A stretch of 64,000 nt of DNA from Bacilli bacterium (GTDB lineage Bacteria; Bacillota_I; Bacilli_A; RF39; UBA660): NCBI GenBank assembly GCA_017541325.1, contig JAFXZI010000004.1:59208-123207 (forward strand). The letters are read 5' to 3'. Below the pieces are notes generated by a model, which worked only from the letters and a program-made list of their open reading frames with translations, had not been told where the DNA came from and made no database searches. Position 1 is the stretch's first letter; each line of letters opens with the position of its first letter. The position numbers and the translations under genes were made by a program. Shown here piece after piece: positions 17,301 through 26,367 of the stretch.

Positions 17301-18032
17301 TTAATCTAAAACTAAAGCATCTAATCCTAAGACAATCATATTATCTAGCGCTCTTTCTCTATCTTCAGGAGATATTATTTCATCTACATATTTAGAGTCT
17401 ACTATAGTAACTATACAAGCAGCTTCTCTATTAAATTTATTAGCAGTATAAAATAATCCAAAAGCTTCCATCTCTTCTGCAATGGGATTAATATTTGGAG
17501 GAATTCTCTTATAAAATTCTTCCACTTCTGCATATGGTCCAAACATATCATTAGTGGAAAGAGTTCCATTTATTAATTTTGTATTTTTTTCAGCTGCAAC
17601 TTTTTTAATTTTTTCATTTAAATCAGAAGATGGATATTCAATAATTTTAGGAGTCCCATCATATTGAAAAGCATAACTTGATTCAGTATATGCTGAATCT
17701 GCTAAAATTATATCTCTAAGTTTTAAATTTGGATCTACAACTCCAGCAGTACCTGTTCTAATTATTTTTTTAACATCATAATAATAGAATAATTCAAATG
17801 CATAAATACACATTGAAGGTATTCCCATACCATGTCCCATAACAGTTATTCTTTTTCCTTTGTATGTTCCTGTATAAACATACATGTTTCTAATTGTACT
17901 AACTAATTCTGGATTATCCAAAAACTTTTCTGCAATATATTTTGCACGTAATGGATCTCCTGACATTAGTACAATATCAGATATTTTATCTTTTTCACAT
18001 GAAATATGTATTGCTTTTTCTTGTGGTTTCAT
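17301..18032 (-). CDS. deoD: Purine nucleoside phosphorylase, DeoD type
   Basis: A 243-residue hexameric-type purine nucleoside phosphorylase that cleaves purine (deoxy)nucleosides with phosphate. Phosphate-binding Gly/Arg lie in SGDPLRAKYIA (about 24-34) and the GHGMGIPS motif near 66-73. The substrate Met-Glu pair is in EEMEAFGLFY, and the catalytic Asp is likely in TIVDSKY. The length matches E. coli DeoD. It lies 14 bases downstream of the anchored SGNH hydrolase gene and may be read through from it. A GGAGG site supports the start. Confidence 0.94.
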   Translation of the reverse strand: MKPQEKAIHISCEKDKISDIVLMSGDPLRAKYIAEKFLDNPELVSTIRNMYVYTGTYKGKRITVMGHGMGIPSMCIYAFELFYYYDVKKIIRTGTAGVVDPNLKLRDIILADSAYTESSYAFQYDGTPKIIEYPSSDLNEKIKKVAAEKNTKLINGTLSTNDMFGPYAEVEEFYKRIPPNINPIAEEMEAFGLFYTANKFNREAACIVTIVDSKYVDEIISPEDRERALDNMIVLGLDALVLD

Positions 18033-18046
18033 ATTTTCCTCCCTTT

Positions 18047-19198
18047 TTATTCACTTAAACCTATACAGGCTTTTATTCCTTGATATATTCTTGTATATGT
18101 AGATGATCCATAATGAAGTCCATCTGAACTTTCAAAATTATTAACTATTTGACTATAGGTATCACAATAAGAAATATTTTCTTTTCCAGATGTTCCTGAC
18201 TTTAAAGTATCGTTAAATCTAGAAACTGATTCATTTGTATATCCTACATATGGATATTTAACTGGATTTAATGATACTAATACTATATTTTGATCTTTCC
18301 AATCACCTGCTGCTAATTCATTATATTTTTGAACATATCTATCGGCACCTAAACCATTTGCTCCCATTAAAGAAACAATATTATATCTGGTTCCTGGATC
18401 AGATTGCAAAACTCTATTAACTGCAGGAATTGCATCAGATACCATCCAATCATATCCCATAGCACCTTGTGCTATAACTAAGTCACCATTCATATTAAAG
18501 CCACCACTATTAGCAAATTGACATCTAGTCCATTCTCCATTACTAATAGTTGCACACATTCCAACAGTACGAGAATCTCCTATAATAATTGTTTTAGTTC
18601 CAGGGTTAGATGATCCACCATCAGATGGACCACCACCTCTATGTCCATTTAATACATCATCTGGATCTTTTTCTTTTCCTGCTAATTCTTTTTCTTTCTT
18701 GGCACCTTCTTCATTTTCTTTTCTATACTTTTCACGTTTTTTATCTAATTCTTCTCTTTCTTTATTATCTTTATCTTTTTCAGCAGTATGATCTTCTTCA
18801 TCTTCAGAATAAACTACGCATGAATCTTTATCTACTGTAAAGCATTTAATACATTCTGCAGTACTTGATGAATTATCCATATTTTCAAATAATAATAAAG
18901 TTATAAAAACTATGAAAAATACTATTACTCCTGCTGCACTTCTCGTTAAGAATTTCTTTGTTGCTTTATCTAGTCCTTTTTTATCTTCACTAAATACTAC
19001 TTTAAAAAAGTCAATTGATCCGAATAATATTAATCCTAAAGGTACTAAAATCTCTATTAAAGTAATAATTGTTCTAATAAAAGCTGGAAGAGCTTCTGGT
19101 ATTCCTGATGTTGTTCCACAAGATATTTTATTAACTGCATAGACTTTATCAAAAAGACTAAGTAAAACGATTTCTATTAATAGTATTTTTTTCTTCAT
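18047..19198 (-). CDS. VirB2-like membrane-anchored SGNH/GDSL hydrolase
   Basis: A 383-residue protein. N-terminal signal-like helix (1-22), Cys27, membrane helices at about 41-64 and 88-106 separated by a basic loop (EDKKGLDKATKKF), a Cys cluster (116, 119, 127), a long charged helix (about 138-177), a Gly/Ser linker, then an SGNH domain. Nucleophile Ser209 is in IGDSRT; Asp359 and His362 are in DGLHYG. The topology, with both ends outside and a basic loop inside, is that of TrbC/VirB2 pilins. It is last of four paralogues in one operon and may deacylate a surface polymer. The hydrolase call is good; the anchor homology is inference. Confidence 0.82.
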   Translation of the reverse strand: MKKKILLIEIVLLSLFDKVYAVNKISCGTTSGIPEALPAFIRTIITLIEILVPLGLILFGSIDFFKVVFSEDKKGLDKATKKFLTRSAAGVIVFFIVFITLLLFENMDNSSSTAECIKCFTVDKDSCVVYSEDEEDHTAEKDKDNKEREELDKKREKYRKENEEGAKKEKELAGKEKDPDDVLNGHRGGGPSDGGSSNPGTKTIIIGDSRTVGMCATISNGEWTRCQFANSGGFNMNGDLVIAQGAMGYDWMVSDAIPAVNRVLQSDPGTRYNIVSLMGANGLGADRYVQKYNELAAGDWKDQNIVLVSLNPVKYPYVGYTNESVSRFNDTLKSGTSGKENISYCDTYSQIVNNFESSDGLHYGSSTYTRIYQGIKACIGLSE

Positions 19199-19202
19199 TT
19201 TA

Positions 19203-20867
19203 TCACCTCATAATACTTTGTGAAGGAGTACATACTTCTGCTTCTTGAATAGATGTTAACACTTCATCTATATTAAACCAGTCTGATGCACTATGACCAC
19301 TTGCACTTCCATAGGAATTACCTACAAATACTTTAGAGTTAGAACTATCTATATCTAGAAGAGCCATATAATGTTGAGAAGATGTAAAACTACTACTTCC
19401 TCCATTACTACTTCCCCATACTCTAACTACTACTACCTTTCCTTCATTTAAATAATTAATAATTGAACTTTTGCTCGTAGATCCATTGAAACAACTAAAT
19501 TGATTATTTGTTAATTGTGGTATAGCACTAGAAGGAGTAGTATGTAAAAATCTACTATAAACATCTGCTGGTGTAATAGATGAATTAGCTCCAGAAGATA
19601 CTACTGCTGATGAAGTTATCATACATCCTCTATGAGCAACAGTTTTTCCATCACTATATGTTTTTCCTCCCCATCTACTATCAGCTTGATTATATATATT
19701 ATAAGTTATACCTGTTTTAGAACTTGTATAACTACTTCCACTTTCATTAAGTCCTCCGGCTTTTATATGTTTTTGCATTATTTCATCTGGAAGACGATAT
19801 ACTTCTGCAAAACTATTGTAGTGATAACTTGATGCATGTTCTAAAACTTCATATCCAGTTGAATCTCCTGCTGGTCCTGGAGGCCCCATTGCTTCAGCAA
19901 CTCTTCCTGGACCTGATATTATTCCAGTATGACTATCATTAGGCAATATAAATATATCACCAGTTTTTAAATCAGCATCACTACTTGGATATACTCTTTG
20001 AAATCCTGCTTGTTGAAGTCTAGATTTAAATTCTGGACTTATACCAATATAGGGCCAAACATCTCTACTTCCTGATAAGAAAGAAACTCCAAAATTAGAA
20101 TTAGTAATTGCAAGTCCAACTAGTCCTGAACAACTAATACCATCACCAACATTTGCACCACCTGAGTAAACAGTTTCTCCATTATTTCTTTGATAAGGAT
20201 AAGTGTGTCCATATCCAATTGATTCATCTTTACAAATACCAATAGCCCAGTTTACGTAATCAATATTTGAATATTCTCCTCCGTTAACACCAGTTCCTAC
20301 ATTATTTCTACTTCCATTTAAAACGCTATCCGGATCTTTTTCTTGAGCTGCTAACTTTTTCTCTTTATCAGCATCATTTTCATTTTCTTTTCTATATTTT
20401 TCTCTCTTCTTTTCAAGTTCTTCTCTCATCTTGTTATCTTCTTCTTTTTCTTTAGAATGATCTTCTTCTGTTTCATAATAAAGTACACAATATTTTTTAT
20501 CTATTGCAAAACATCTAATACATTCTACTGTAGTTTCTGAATTATCTAAATTATTAAAAAATAGTGTTGTCATAAATATAATAAAGAATACTATTACTCC
20601 GGCTGCACTTCTAATTAAGAATTTCTTTACTGCTTTATCTAGTCCTTTTTTATCCTCACTAAATACTACTTTTAATAAATCAACTGATCCAAATAGTATT
20701 AATCCTAAAGGAACTAAATATTTAATTAGAGTAATAATTGTTCTAATAAACTCTGGAAGAGCTTCTGGTATTCCCGATGCGGTTCCACAAGATATTTTAT
20801 TAACTGCATAGACTTTATCAAAAAGACTATACAATACTATTTCTATTAGTAATAATCTTTTTTTCAT
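19203..20867 (-). CDS. VirB2-like membrane-anchored protein with NlpC/P60-like and C39-like peptidase domains
   Basis: A 554-residue protein with the same anchor as its neighbours (1-185). Next comes a CHAP/NlpC-P60-like papain-fold domain (about 198-365): Cys246 in GISCSGLVG and His313 in DSHTGII. Then a C39-like papain-fold domain (about 388-535): QADSRWG, Cys415 in RGCMITSS, His499 in QHYMALL, and Asn517 in VGNSYG. Two different cysteine peptidases in one chain suggest a peptidoglycan hydrolase. Its anchor differs slightly from the others (ECIRCF, ETTVE), so it is the most diverged copy. It lies 3 bases upstream of the SGNH gene. Confidence 0.82.
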   Translation of the reverse strand: MKKRLLLIEIVLYSLFDKVYAVNKISCGTASGIPEALPEFIRTIITLIKYLVPLGLILFGSVDLLKVVFSEDKKGLDKAVKKFLIRSAAGVIVFFIIFMTTLFFNNLDNSETTVECIRCFAIDKKYCVLYYETEEDHSKEKEEDNKMREELEKKREKYRKENENDADKEKKLAAQEKDPDSVLNGSRNNVGTGVNGGEYSNIDYVNWAIGICKDESIGYGHTYPYQRNNGETVYSGGANVGDGISCSGLVGLAITNSNFGVSFLSGSRDVWPYIGISPEFKSRLQQAGFQRVYPSSDADLKTGDIFILPNDSHTGIISGPGRVAEAMGPPGPAGDSTGYEVLEHASSYHYNSFAEVYRLPDEIMQKHIKAGGLNESGSSYTSSKTGITYNIYNQADSRWGGKTYSDGKTVAHRGCMITSSAVVSSGANSSITPADVYSRFLHTTPSSAIPQLTNNQFSCFNGSTSKSSIINYLNEGKVVVVRVWGSSNGGSSSFTSSQHYMALLDIDSSNSKVFVGNSYGSASGHSASDWFNIDEVLTSIQEAEVCTPSQSIMR

Positions 20868-20870
20868 AGT

Positions 20871-22322
20871 CTACTCCTGCATAATATCTACAACTCTAAC
20901 TGCTGCCCAGCAACTAGTTCCATTTAGTTTATTAATACGATTATCTAGTTTAGCAACTATTTTAAAATTTCTATTATTTGTATAACGACTTCCTCCATCA
21001 TATACAGTAACTGTTTTTTTAATACGATCAATTTCGCCTATAAATGCAACGTGATACCAATCATGCCAAGTATCAGGATCTGCTCTATTACTACATGATT
21101 CAAAAAAGTGAACTATATCTCCAATTTGTAAATCTTCTACATTAGTAATAACTTTATTTCCTTTAGCTTTTCCCATTGCTTTATAGCTAGCTGAACTATT
21201 TACTTTAGTTCTATTGTTATGGAATATTCCTGCTTTGTTATAAACCATATCAACAGTCCAGTTACAGTTAGTGTTTTTATTTAAACTATCTAAATCAGAT
21301 ATTAATTTATCAAAATTACTTTTTGGTTCAGATAATCCTTCTTCAAAATATACTCTTGTTCCTTTCCAGAAAGCATCATTAGTAGCAGAATTTGGAAGAC
21401 TTCCATTAAAGAAATCTTTCATTTGAACACAGTTTCCACCCCATTTACAATATTTTCTATTTATACCATTATAATAATCAAATCCATACATATACATCAT
21501 ACCAAAAACATATTCTGAAACCCATTGTAATTCAGTAGCGGTATGAACACTTATCTTTCTACCATAGAAATCTGCAAAAACTCCACCTAATGAACTCATA
21601 TAATTAGCAAAATTTCCATATTTACTTTTAATAGTAGATTTAAAGTTAGTAGAATCAAAATCATATAAATGTTGTTCTACTATTGCAAGTGTTTCACAAG
21701 AGAATCTAGATTTAACAGTTTTAGATGTACAAGTAAAATCAAGTTCTCCTACATTACCATTTCTATATCCATTTAATATATTATCTGGATCTTTTTCTTT
21801 AGATGCTTCTTTCTTCTCTTTATCAGCATCTTTTTTATTTTTTTCTCTATTTTCTTCTCTTTTCTTTTCAAGTTCTTGTCTCTTCTTATTATCTTCTTCT
21901 TTTTCAGCAGAATGATCTTCATCTTCTTCATAATATACTTTGCACGAATCTTTATCTACTGTAAAGCACTTTATACATTCTGCAGTACTTGATGAATTAT
22001 CCATGTTTTCAAAGAATAATAATGTAACAAATACAACAAAGAATACTATTACTCCTGCTGCACTTCTCGTTAAGAATTTCTTTACTGCTTTATCTAGTCC
22101 TTTTTTATCTTCACCAAATACCACTTTTAATAAATCAACAGATCCAAATAGTATTAATCCTAAAGGAACTAAATATTTAATTAGAGTAACAACCGTTCTA
22201 ATAAACTCTGGAAGAGCTTCTGGTATTCCTGATGTTGTTCCACAAGAAATCTTATTTATTGCGTAAACATGTTCAAATAAATTAATTAATATAATTTCTA
22301 TAAACAAAACTTTCTTTTTCAT
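20871..22322 (-). CDS. VirB2-like membrane-anchored NlpC/P60-like hydrolase (copy A)
   Basis: A 483-residue protein: shared anchor (1-185), then a helical lysozyme-like or linker region (about 195-345) that begins with the CTSKTVK motif and SCETLAIVEQHL, then an NlpC/P60-like domain. The likely catalytic Cys353 is in TNCNWTVDMVY and His424 in WYHVAFIGE, followed by VYDGGSRY. The 195-345 region has an early Glu215 and resembles the lysozyme-like partner of NlpC/P60 in Gram-positive conjugative hydrolases, but this is by pattern only. The whole C-terminus is homologous to the next gene upstream (22340). The gap to the preceding stop is 3 bases. Confidence 0.8.
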   Translation of the reverse strand: MKKKVLFIEIILINLFEHVYAINKISCGTTSGIPEALPEFIRTVVTLIKYLVPLGLILFGSVDLLKVVFGEDKKGLDKAVKKFLTRSAAGVIVFFVVFVTLLFFENMDNSSSTAECIKCFTVDKDSCKVYYEEDEDHSAEKEEDNKKRQELEKKREENREKNKKDADKEKKEASKEKDPDNILNGYRNGNVGELDFTCTSKTVKSRFSCETLAIVEQHLYDFDSTNFKSTIKSKYGNFANYMSSLGGVFADFYGRKISVHTATELQWVSEYVFGMMYMYGFDYYNGINRKYCKWGGNCVQMKDFFNGSLPNSATNDAFWKGTRVYFEEGLSEPKSNFDKLISDLDSLNKNTNCNWTVDMVYNKAGIFHNNRTKVNSSASYKAMGKAKGNKVITNVEDLQIGDIVHFFESCSNRADPDTWHDWYHVAFIGEIDRIKKTVTVYDGGSRYTNNRNFKIVAKLDNRINKLNGTSCWAAVRVVDIMQE

Positions 22323-22339
22323 ATTTACTCCTTTATTAT

Positions 22340-23728
22340 CTATCTTTGTAAATCAGCAAATCTTTCTGCTGCCCAATAATCATATCCAAATTCATCTTTT
22401 ACTTCTTTATATTCTTCTGCTTCTGTATAAACCATTTTCATTTCTCTTTTAAAATTTCTAGTTGTTTGGAAATAACTTCCTCCATCATATAATACTATTT
22501 TATCATCATATACCTCTCCAACAATAGTAACATGTTCTCCTTGTCCCCAAGAACTACGATCAGCTTTATTTACAGGATGTGCAAAAAAATGAAATAAATC
22601 TCCAGGACGTAAATCACTAAACTTAGTAACCATAGTCCTTTTAACTGGTTTACCTTTTTTTAATACTCCACCTTTATATAATGGAGCTTGAGCAGCTGGT
22701 CCACATTCTGTAGCCATCCATAAATTAGGATTCACCCCTGTGCCAGATATTACTTCATCAAAATTTGCATCAAAATGTTCAGTCCAATGACCAGCCCTTA
22801 AATTTCCAGGATAGAAAGCATCTGAACTATGTCCGCTACTTCCATAACCAACTCCCCAGTTTTGATAGACTCCACCACTATTATAATAATCCATTCCATA
22901 CATATACATCCATCCAAATGTATATTCTGCAACTTTTTGGAACTCATATTCAGTTGTAATATTAAGCTCTTTTCCATAATATTCTGAAAATACTCCACCA
23001 AGAGATTGAGCATAATTATTAAATCCACCGTAAGAAGCAATTACATCTCTAAAATTATAATAATTAAAATCATTTAGATGTTGCTCTACTATCGCAAGAG
23101 TTTCGCAAGAAAACTTTGCTTTAACAGTTTTAGACGTACAAGAAAAATCTAAATCTCCACTAGCTCTTCTTTTTCCTTTTAAAACGCTATCTGGATCTTT
23201 TTCTTTTCCAGCTAGTTCTTTTTCCTTCTTAGCATATTCTTCATTTTCTTTACGATTGTCTTCTCTTTTCTTTTCAAGTTCTTCTCTTTCTTTTTTATCT
23301 TTATCTTTTTCATTAGAGTGATCTTCATCTTCTTCATAATATACTTTGCATGAATCTTTATCTACAGTAAAGCACTTTATACATTCTGCAGTACTTGATG
23401 AATTATCCATGTTTTCAAAGAATAATAGAGTTATAAAAACTATGAAAAATACTATTACTCCTGATGCACTTCTTATTAAAAATTTCTTAACTGCTTTATC
23501 TAGTCCTCTTTTATCTTCTCCAAATACTACTTTTAATAAATCAACTGATCCAAATAGTATTAATCCTAAAGGTACTAATATTTCTATTAAAGTGATAATT
23601 GTTCTAATAAATTCAGGAAGAGCTTCTGGAATTCCTGATGTTGTTCCACAAGAAATCTTATTTACTGCGTAAACTTTATCTATAAAAGAAAATAATATAA
23701 TTTCAATAAATAATAATTTCTTTTTCAT
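22340..23728 (-). CDS. VirB2-like membrane-anchored NlpC/P60-like hydrolase (copy B)
   Basis: A 462-residue protein, full-length paralogue of the 20871 gene. Shared anchor (1-185), helical region starting FSCTSKTVKAKFSCETLA with Glu216, then a papain-fold domain with likely Cys342 in TECGPAAQ and His399 in GEHVTIVGE, followed by LYDGGSYF. Residues between the two domains differ strongly from copy A: a Gly/Ser/His-rich stretch at about 284-316 replaces the CKWGGNC segment. First of the four hydrolase genes after the small membrane protein at 23738. Ribosome site AAGGAG. Confidence 0.8.
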   Translation of the reverse strand: MKKKLLFIEIILFSFIDKVYAVNKISCGTTSGIPEALPEFIRTIITLIEILVPLGLILFGSVDLLKVVFGEDKRGLDKAVKKFLIRSASGVIVFFIVFITLLFFENMDNSSSTAECIKCFTVDKDSCKVYYEEDEDHSNEKDKDKKEREELEKKREDNRKENEEYAKKEKELAGKEKDPDSVLKGKRRASGDLDFSCTSKTVKAKFSCETLAIVEQHLNDFNYYNFRDVIASYGGFNNYAQSLGGVFSEYYGKELNITTEYEFQKVAEYTFGWMYMYGMDYYNSGGVYQNWGVGYGSSGHSSDAFYPGNLRAGHWTEHFDANFDEVISGTGVNPNLWMATECGPAAQAPLYKGGVLKKGKPVKRTMVTKFSDLRPGDLFHFFAHPVNKADRSSWGQGEHVTIVGEVYDDKIVLYDGGSYFQTTRNFKREMKMVYTEAEEYKEVKDEFGYDYWAAERFADLQR

Positions 23729-23737
23729 ATTAGCTCC

Positions 23738-23974
23738 TTATTTTTTATTAATTGTAATAGTTTTATTTGAACAATCTATTACTAATGCATTACTAGTTTC
23801 ATATATATGTTTATCTTTTGATTCATTATTAGAATCAATATTATAATTACTATCAATATATATAGTTTTTTCTTTTGAATCTAAAGCACTTTGTTTATTA
23901 TAAAAATAATCTTTCATAAAAAAAGGCACTATTAAAACAATAATAGCAATTAATACTATAATTATTTTTTTCAC
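23738..23974 (-). CDS. Small membrane-anchored protein with GTG start
   Basis: A 78-residue protein: one N-terminal membrane helix (about 3-20), then a short polar extracytoplasmic tail containing Asn/Asp/Ser-rich segments and one Cys near the end. Start is GTG at 23974, fixed by a perfect AAAGGAGGT seven bases upstream. It is the first gene of the anchored-hydrolase operon, 9 bases before copy B. I do not recognise the family. It could be a small partner or pilin-like component of the same envelope system. Confidence 0.65.
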   Translation of the reverse strand: MKKIIIVLIAIIVLIVPFFMKDYFYNKQSALDSKEKTIYIDSNYNIDSNNESKDKHIYETSNALVIDCSNKTITINKK

Positions 23975-24004
23975 GCTAGCACCTCCTTTAAAAGAATTTA
24001 TATT

Positions 24005-24367
24005 CTATTTTTCCCAAAGTCCATGAAGATTACAATATGCATACATTTTAATAATTTCAGAATTAGTATTTAATATAAATTCTGGTTTATCATTAGGAGT
24101 TAATTTTTTTATTAAGAAACAATCTTTAGTTTCTACTGCAATAAATTCAATATAATGTTCTTCTGTCATAGGATGTTCTACTTCTCCTACAAATACCTTT
24201 CTTATTCCATTTTCTTCTATAAGAACTGGAACATGTTTTTCAACTGCTGCATCAACAGAACGACTTTGAAGTAAAGTCATTTCTTCTCCACAACAAATAA
24301 TATTATCATTTACTTCATTTATTGAAGTAAGAATATTTCCACATTTTTTACACTTATAAAATTTCAT
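24005..24367 (-). CDS. dfx: Desulfoferrodoxin/superoxide reductase
   Basis: A 120-residue class I (2Fe) superoxide reductase that reduces superoxide to peroxide without making oxygen, as in strict anaerobes. The N-terminal desulforedoxin centre is CKKC...CC (KCKKCG and IICCGEEM). The catalytic Fe ligands are in EKHVPV, EVEHPMTEEHYIEF and YCNLHGLW. ATG 24367 has GGTG close upstream; an in-frame ATG seven codons further up has no ribosome site. It has its own promoter and is 30 bases upstream of the anchored-hydrolase operon. Confidence 0.95.
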   Translation of the reverse strand: MKFYKCKKCGNILTSINEVNDNIICCGEEMTLLQSRSVDAAVEKHVPVLIEENGIRKVFVGEVEHPMTEEHYIEFIAVETKDCFLIKKLTPNDKPEFILNTNSEIIKMYAYCNLHGLWEK

Positions 24368-24393
24368 ATTTTCACCATTATCCTTCATAATAA

Positions 24394-24422
24394 AGTTTAC
24401 TAAAATAACACATTATAGTCAA
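24394..24422 (-). promoter_or_regulatory. Promoter of dfx
   Basis: Minus-strand TTGACT (24422-24417), 17-base spacer, TAAACT (24399-24394). Confidence 0.5.
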
Positions 24423-24423
24423 C

Positions 24424-24452
24424 AAATTAAAAGAGTGAGATTACTCACTCTT
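24424..24452 (-). terminator. Terminator of the histidine kinase gene
   Basis: AAGAGTGAG/CTCACTCTT stem with a TTTTAATTTG tail. The kinase stop is inside the stem. Confidence 0.65.
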
Positions 24453-26276
24453 AAATACTTTGTCAAGTTTTTCTTTAATTTGATCTCTACTAAATGGTTT
24501 AGCTATATAATCAACAAATCCTTCACTAAGATATTTCTCTTTAGCACCAGCTACTGCATCAGCTGTAAGTGCAATAACTGTAATATTAAAATTAGGATTT
24601 TCTTTTAGTTTTTCTAAAGTTGTTTCTCCACTCATTTCAGGCATCATTATATCCATTAATATAAGATCGTATTCATCTCCATTTTTTACCTTTTCAAGAC
24701 ACTCTTGTCCACTAGATGCATCATCTAAAATTAAATCAAAATTATCTAAAGCACGATGAGCAACTTTTATATTAAGCTTATTATCATCTACTATCAAAAC
24801 TCGTTTATTTCCATAAGATACATCCTCAACAATTGCAACTTCTTTTTGTTTTGTATCTCCTGCAGGAGCACTATATTTATTAATTTTTTGAGGGATTTGA
24901 GCTACAAATAAAGATCCTTTTCCATATTGAGATTGAACATTTATTTTTCCACCCATAAGTTCAACTAAACTCTTTGTAATAGCAAGACCAAGTCCAGTAC
25001 CTTCAACAGTAGTATTTTTCTCTACATTAAGTCTTTCAAACTTAGTAAATAATTTATCAATGTTTTCGGCAGGAATACCTCTTCCAGTATCTTGTACACT
25101 TATAATTAAATTACATATACCATTTTGATTAATACATTTAACTGTTAATGTAATAGATCCTTTTTCAGTATATTTAATAGCATTAGTTAAAAGATTGTTA
25201 ATTATTCCTTTAACGTGAATCTTATCACCATATAATTCATATGGAACATCTTCTGCGATATTAATTTTAAAGTCTATTGGTTTATCTCCAATTCTAGTCG
25301 CATCAATTCTTGCTAGTTCCTCTATTAATTGTTTTGGATTATATGGAGTATTAACAATCTCCATTTTTTCACTTTCAATTTTACTAATATCAAGAATATT
25401 TCCAACTATTTCAAGTAGAGTTTGAGATGCACTAATAATATCATTAGCATCTTCTGCAACTTGTTCAGGAACTTCATTCTTAAATGAACCGATATCTTCA
25501 GATAATCCAACAATTGCATTTAGCGGTGTTCTAATTTCATGTGACATACTACTTAAGAAATCTGATTTAGCACGGTTTGCTTTTTCGGCTTCGTTTTTAG
25601 CAGTATTTAATTGTTCAATCATCTTAACATCAGGATTTTCAATTGTAAAATACATAATAAATGTTACAAGGGTATCTACAGCTGTCATCAATAATAGTTC
25701 TGGATAATTTTTTTGTATTATTCCTGCAATCGTTCCTAAAAAAATAAGAATCAATACTGGCAACATTTTTTTTCTAATTAAATTTTTGAAATTTTTTATA
25801 ATTGATATTACCCAAACAATAATTAAAAATGTATACGATCCAAACAAAAATGATACAGAAGGACCATACGAATAGAAACCATTTTCTCCTGTATGATAAT
25901 ACATTGGTAATCCATATATAAAAATGACGTTAATTATAAAGTATATTAAACAACATATTATTATATTCTTTTTAAATTTATTGCTTGCACTTTCTCTTGT
26001 TGCAACAAAGAAAATATAGATTGTAAACAGTAAAATATAAACTAAATAATAAATTAAAAGGAGATGTGTAAAAATTGTATTAAGCGTTGGAAGAGTTTCT
26101 ATATGATTTATGGTATAAATACAAATCAACTCAATTATTAATCCAACTTCATTTGCTGTCATAATCATTCTAAATAATGACGTTTCTTCACTTTTAATTC
26201 TTTTTACAGAATAATAAATTATCAAAAGAATTGTCATATAGATTAAACTTGTTATTTGTAACCAAACTATATGCAT
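24441..26276 (-). CDS. Hybrid histidine kinase with membrane sensor and receiver domain
   Basis: A 611-residue protein with seven or so N-terminal membrane helices (about 5-25, 37-56, 68-92, 103-121, 140-160, 171-187, 195-211), a coiled linker, HisKA (H-box SHEIRTP, His246), HATPase (N-box NLLTNAIKY, G1 DTGRGIP, G2 GTGLGLAI), and a C-terminal receiver domain (from about 491) with DD in IVDDNK, phosphoacceptor Asp542 in LILMDIMMPE and Lys593 in AKPF. The membrane region is 7TM-like, so the stimulus could be a small hydrophobic or envelope signal. No separate response regulator with an output domain is adjacent, so the output is unknown. Confidence 0.93.
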   Translation of the reverse strand: MHIVWLQITSLIYMTILLIIYYSVKRIKSEETSLFRMIMTANEVGLIIELICIYTINHIETLPTLNTIFTHLLLIYYLVYILLFTIYIFFVATRESASNKFKKNIIICCLIYFIINVIFIYGLPMYYHTGENGFYSYGPSVSFLFGSYTFLIIVWVISIIKNFKNLIRKKMLPVLILIFLGTIAGIIQKNYPELLLMTAVDTLVTFIMYFTIENPDVKMIEQLNTAKNEAEKANRAKSDFLSSMSHEIRTPLNAIVGLSEDIGSFKNEVPEQVAEDANDIISASQTLLEIVGNILDISKIESEKMEIVNTPYNPKQLIEELARIDATRIGDKPIDFKINIAEDVPYELYGDKIHVKGIINNLLTNAIKYTEKGSITLTVKCINQNGICNLIISVQDTGRGIPAENIDKLFTKFERLNVEKNTTVEGTGLGLAITKSLVELMGGKINVQSQYGKGSLFVAQIPQKINKYSAPAGDTKQKEVAIVEDVSYGNKRVLIVDDNKLNIKVAHRALDNFDLILDDASSGQECLEKVKNGDEYDLILMDIMMPEMSGETTLEKLKENPNFNITVIALTADAVAGAKEKYLSEGFVDYIAKPFSRDQIKEKLDKVFKSE

Positions 26277-26333
26277 ATCAACACTCCCTATTCTAAAACG
26301 ATTATATCATATAAAAATGTAATACAACAATAA

Positions 26334-26367
26334 TAAAAGAATAAGTTTAATTAACTTATTCTTTTTT
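26334..26367 (-). terminator. Terminator of the acyl-CoA synthetase gene
   Basis: AAAGAATAAGTT/AACTTATTCTTT hairpin overlapping the stop codon. Confidence 0.7.

Noticed and set aside
18610..23672. Plus-strand frames opposite the anchored-hydrolase genes, including two near-identical 108-residue ones
   Set aside because: Their similarity is explained by the duplicated anchor segments on the minus strand; no start signals or known domains.
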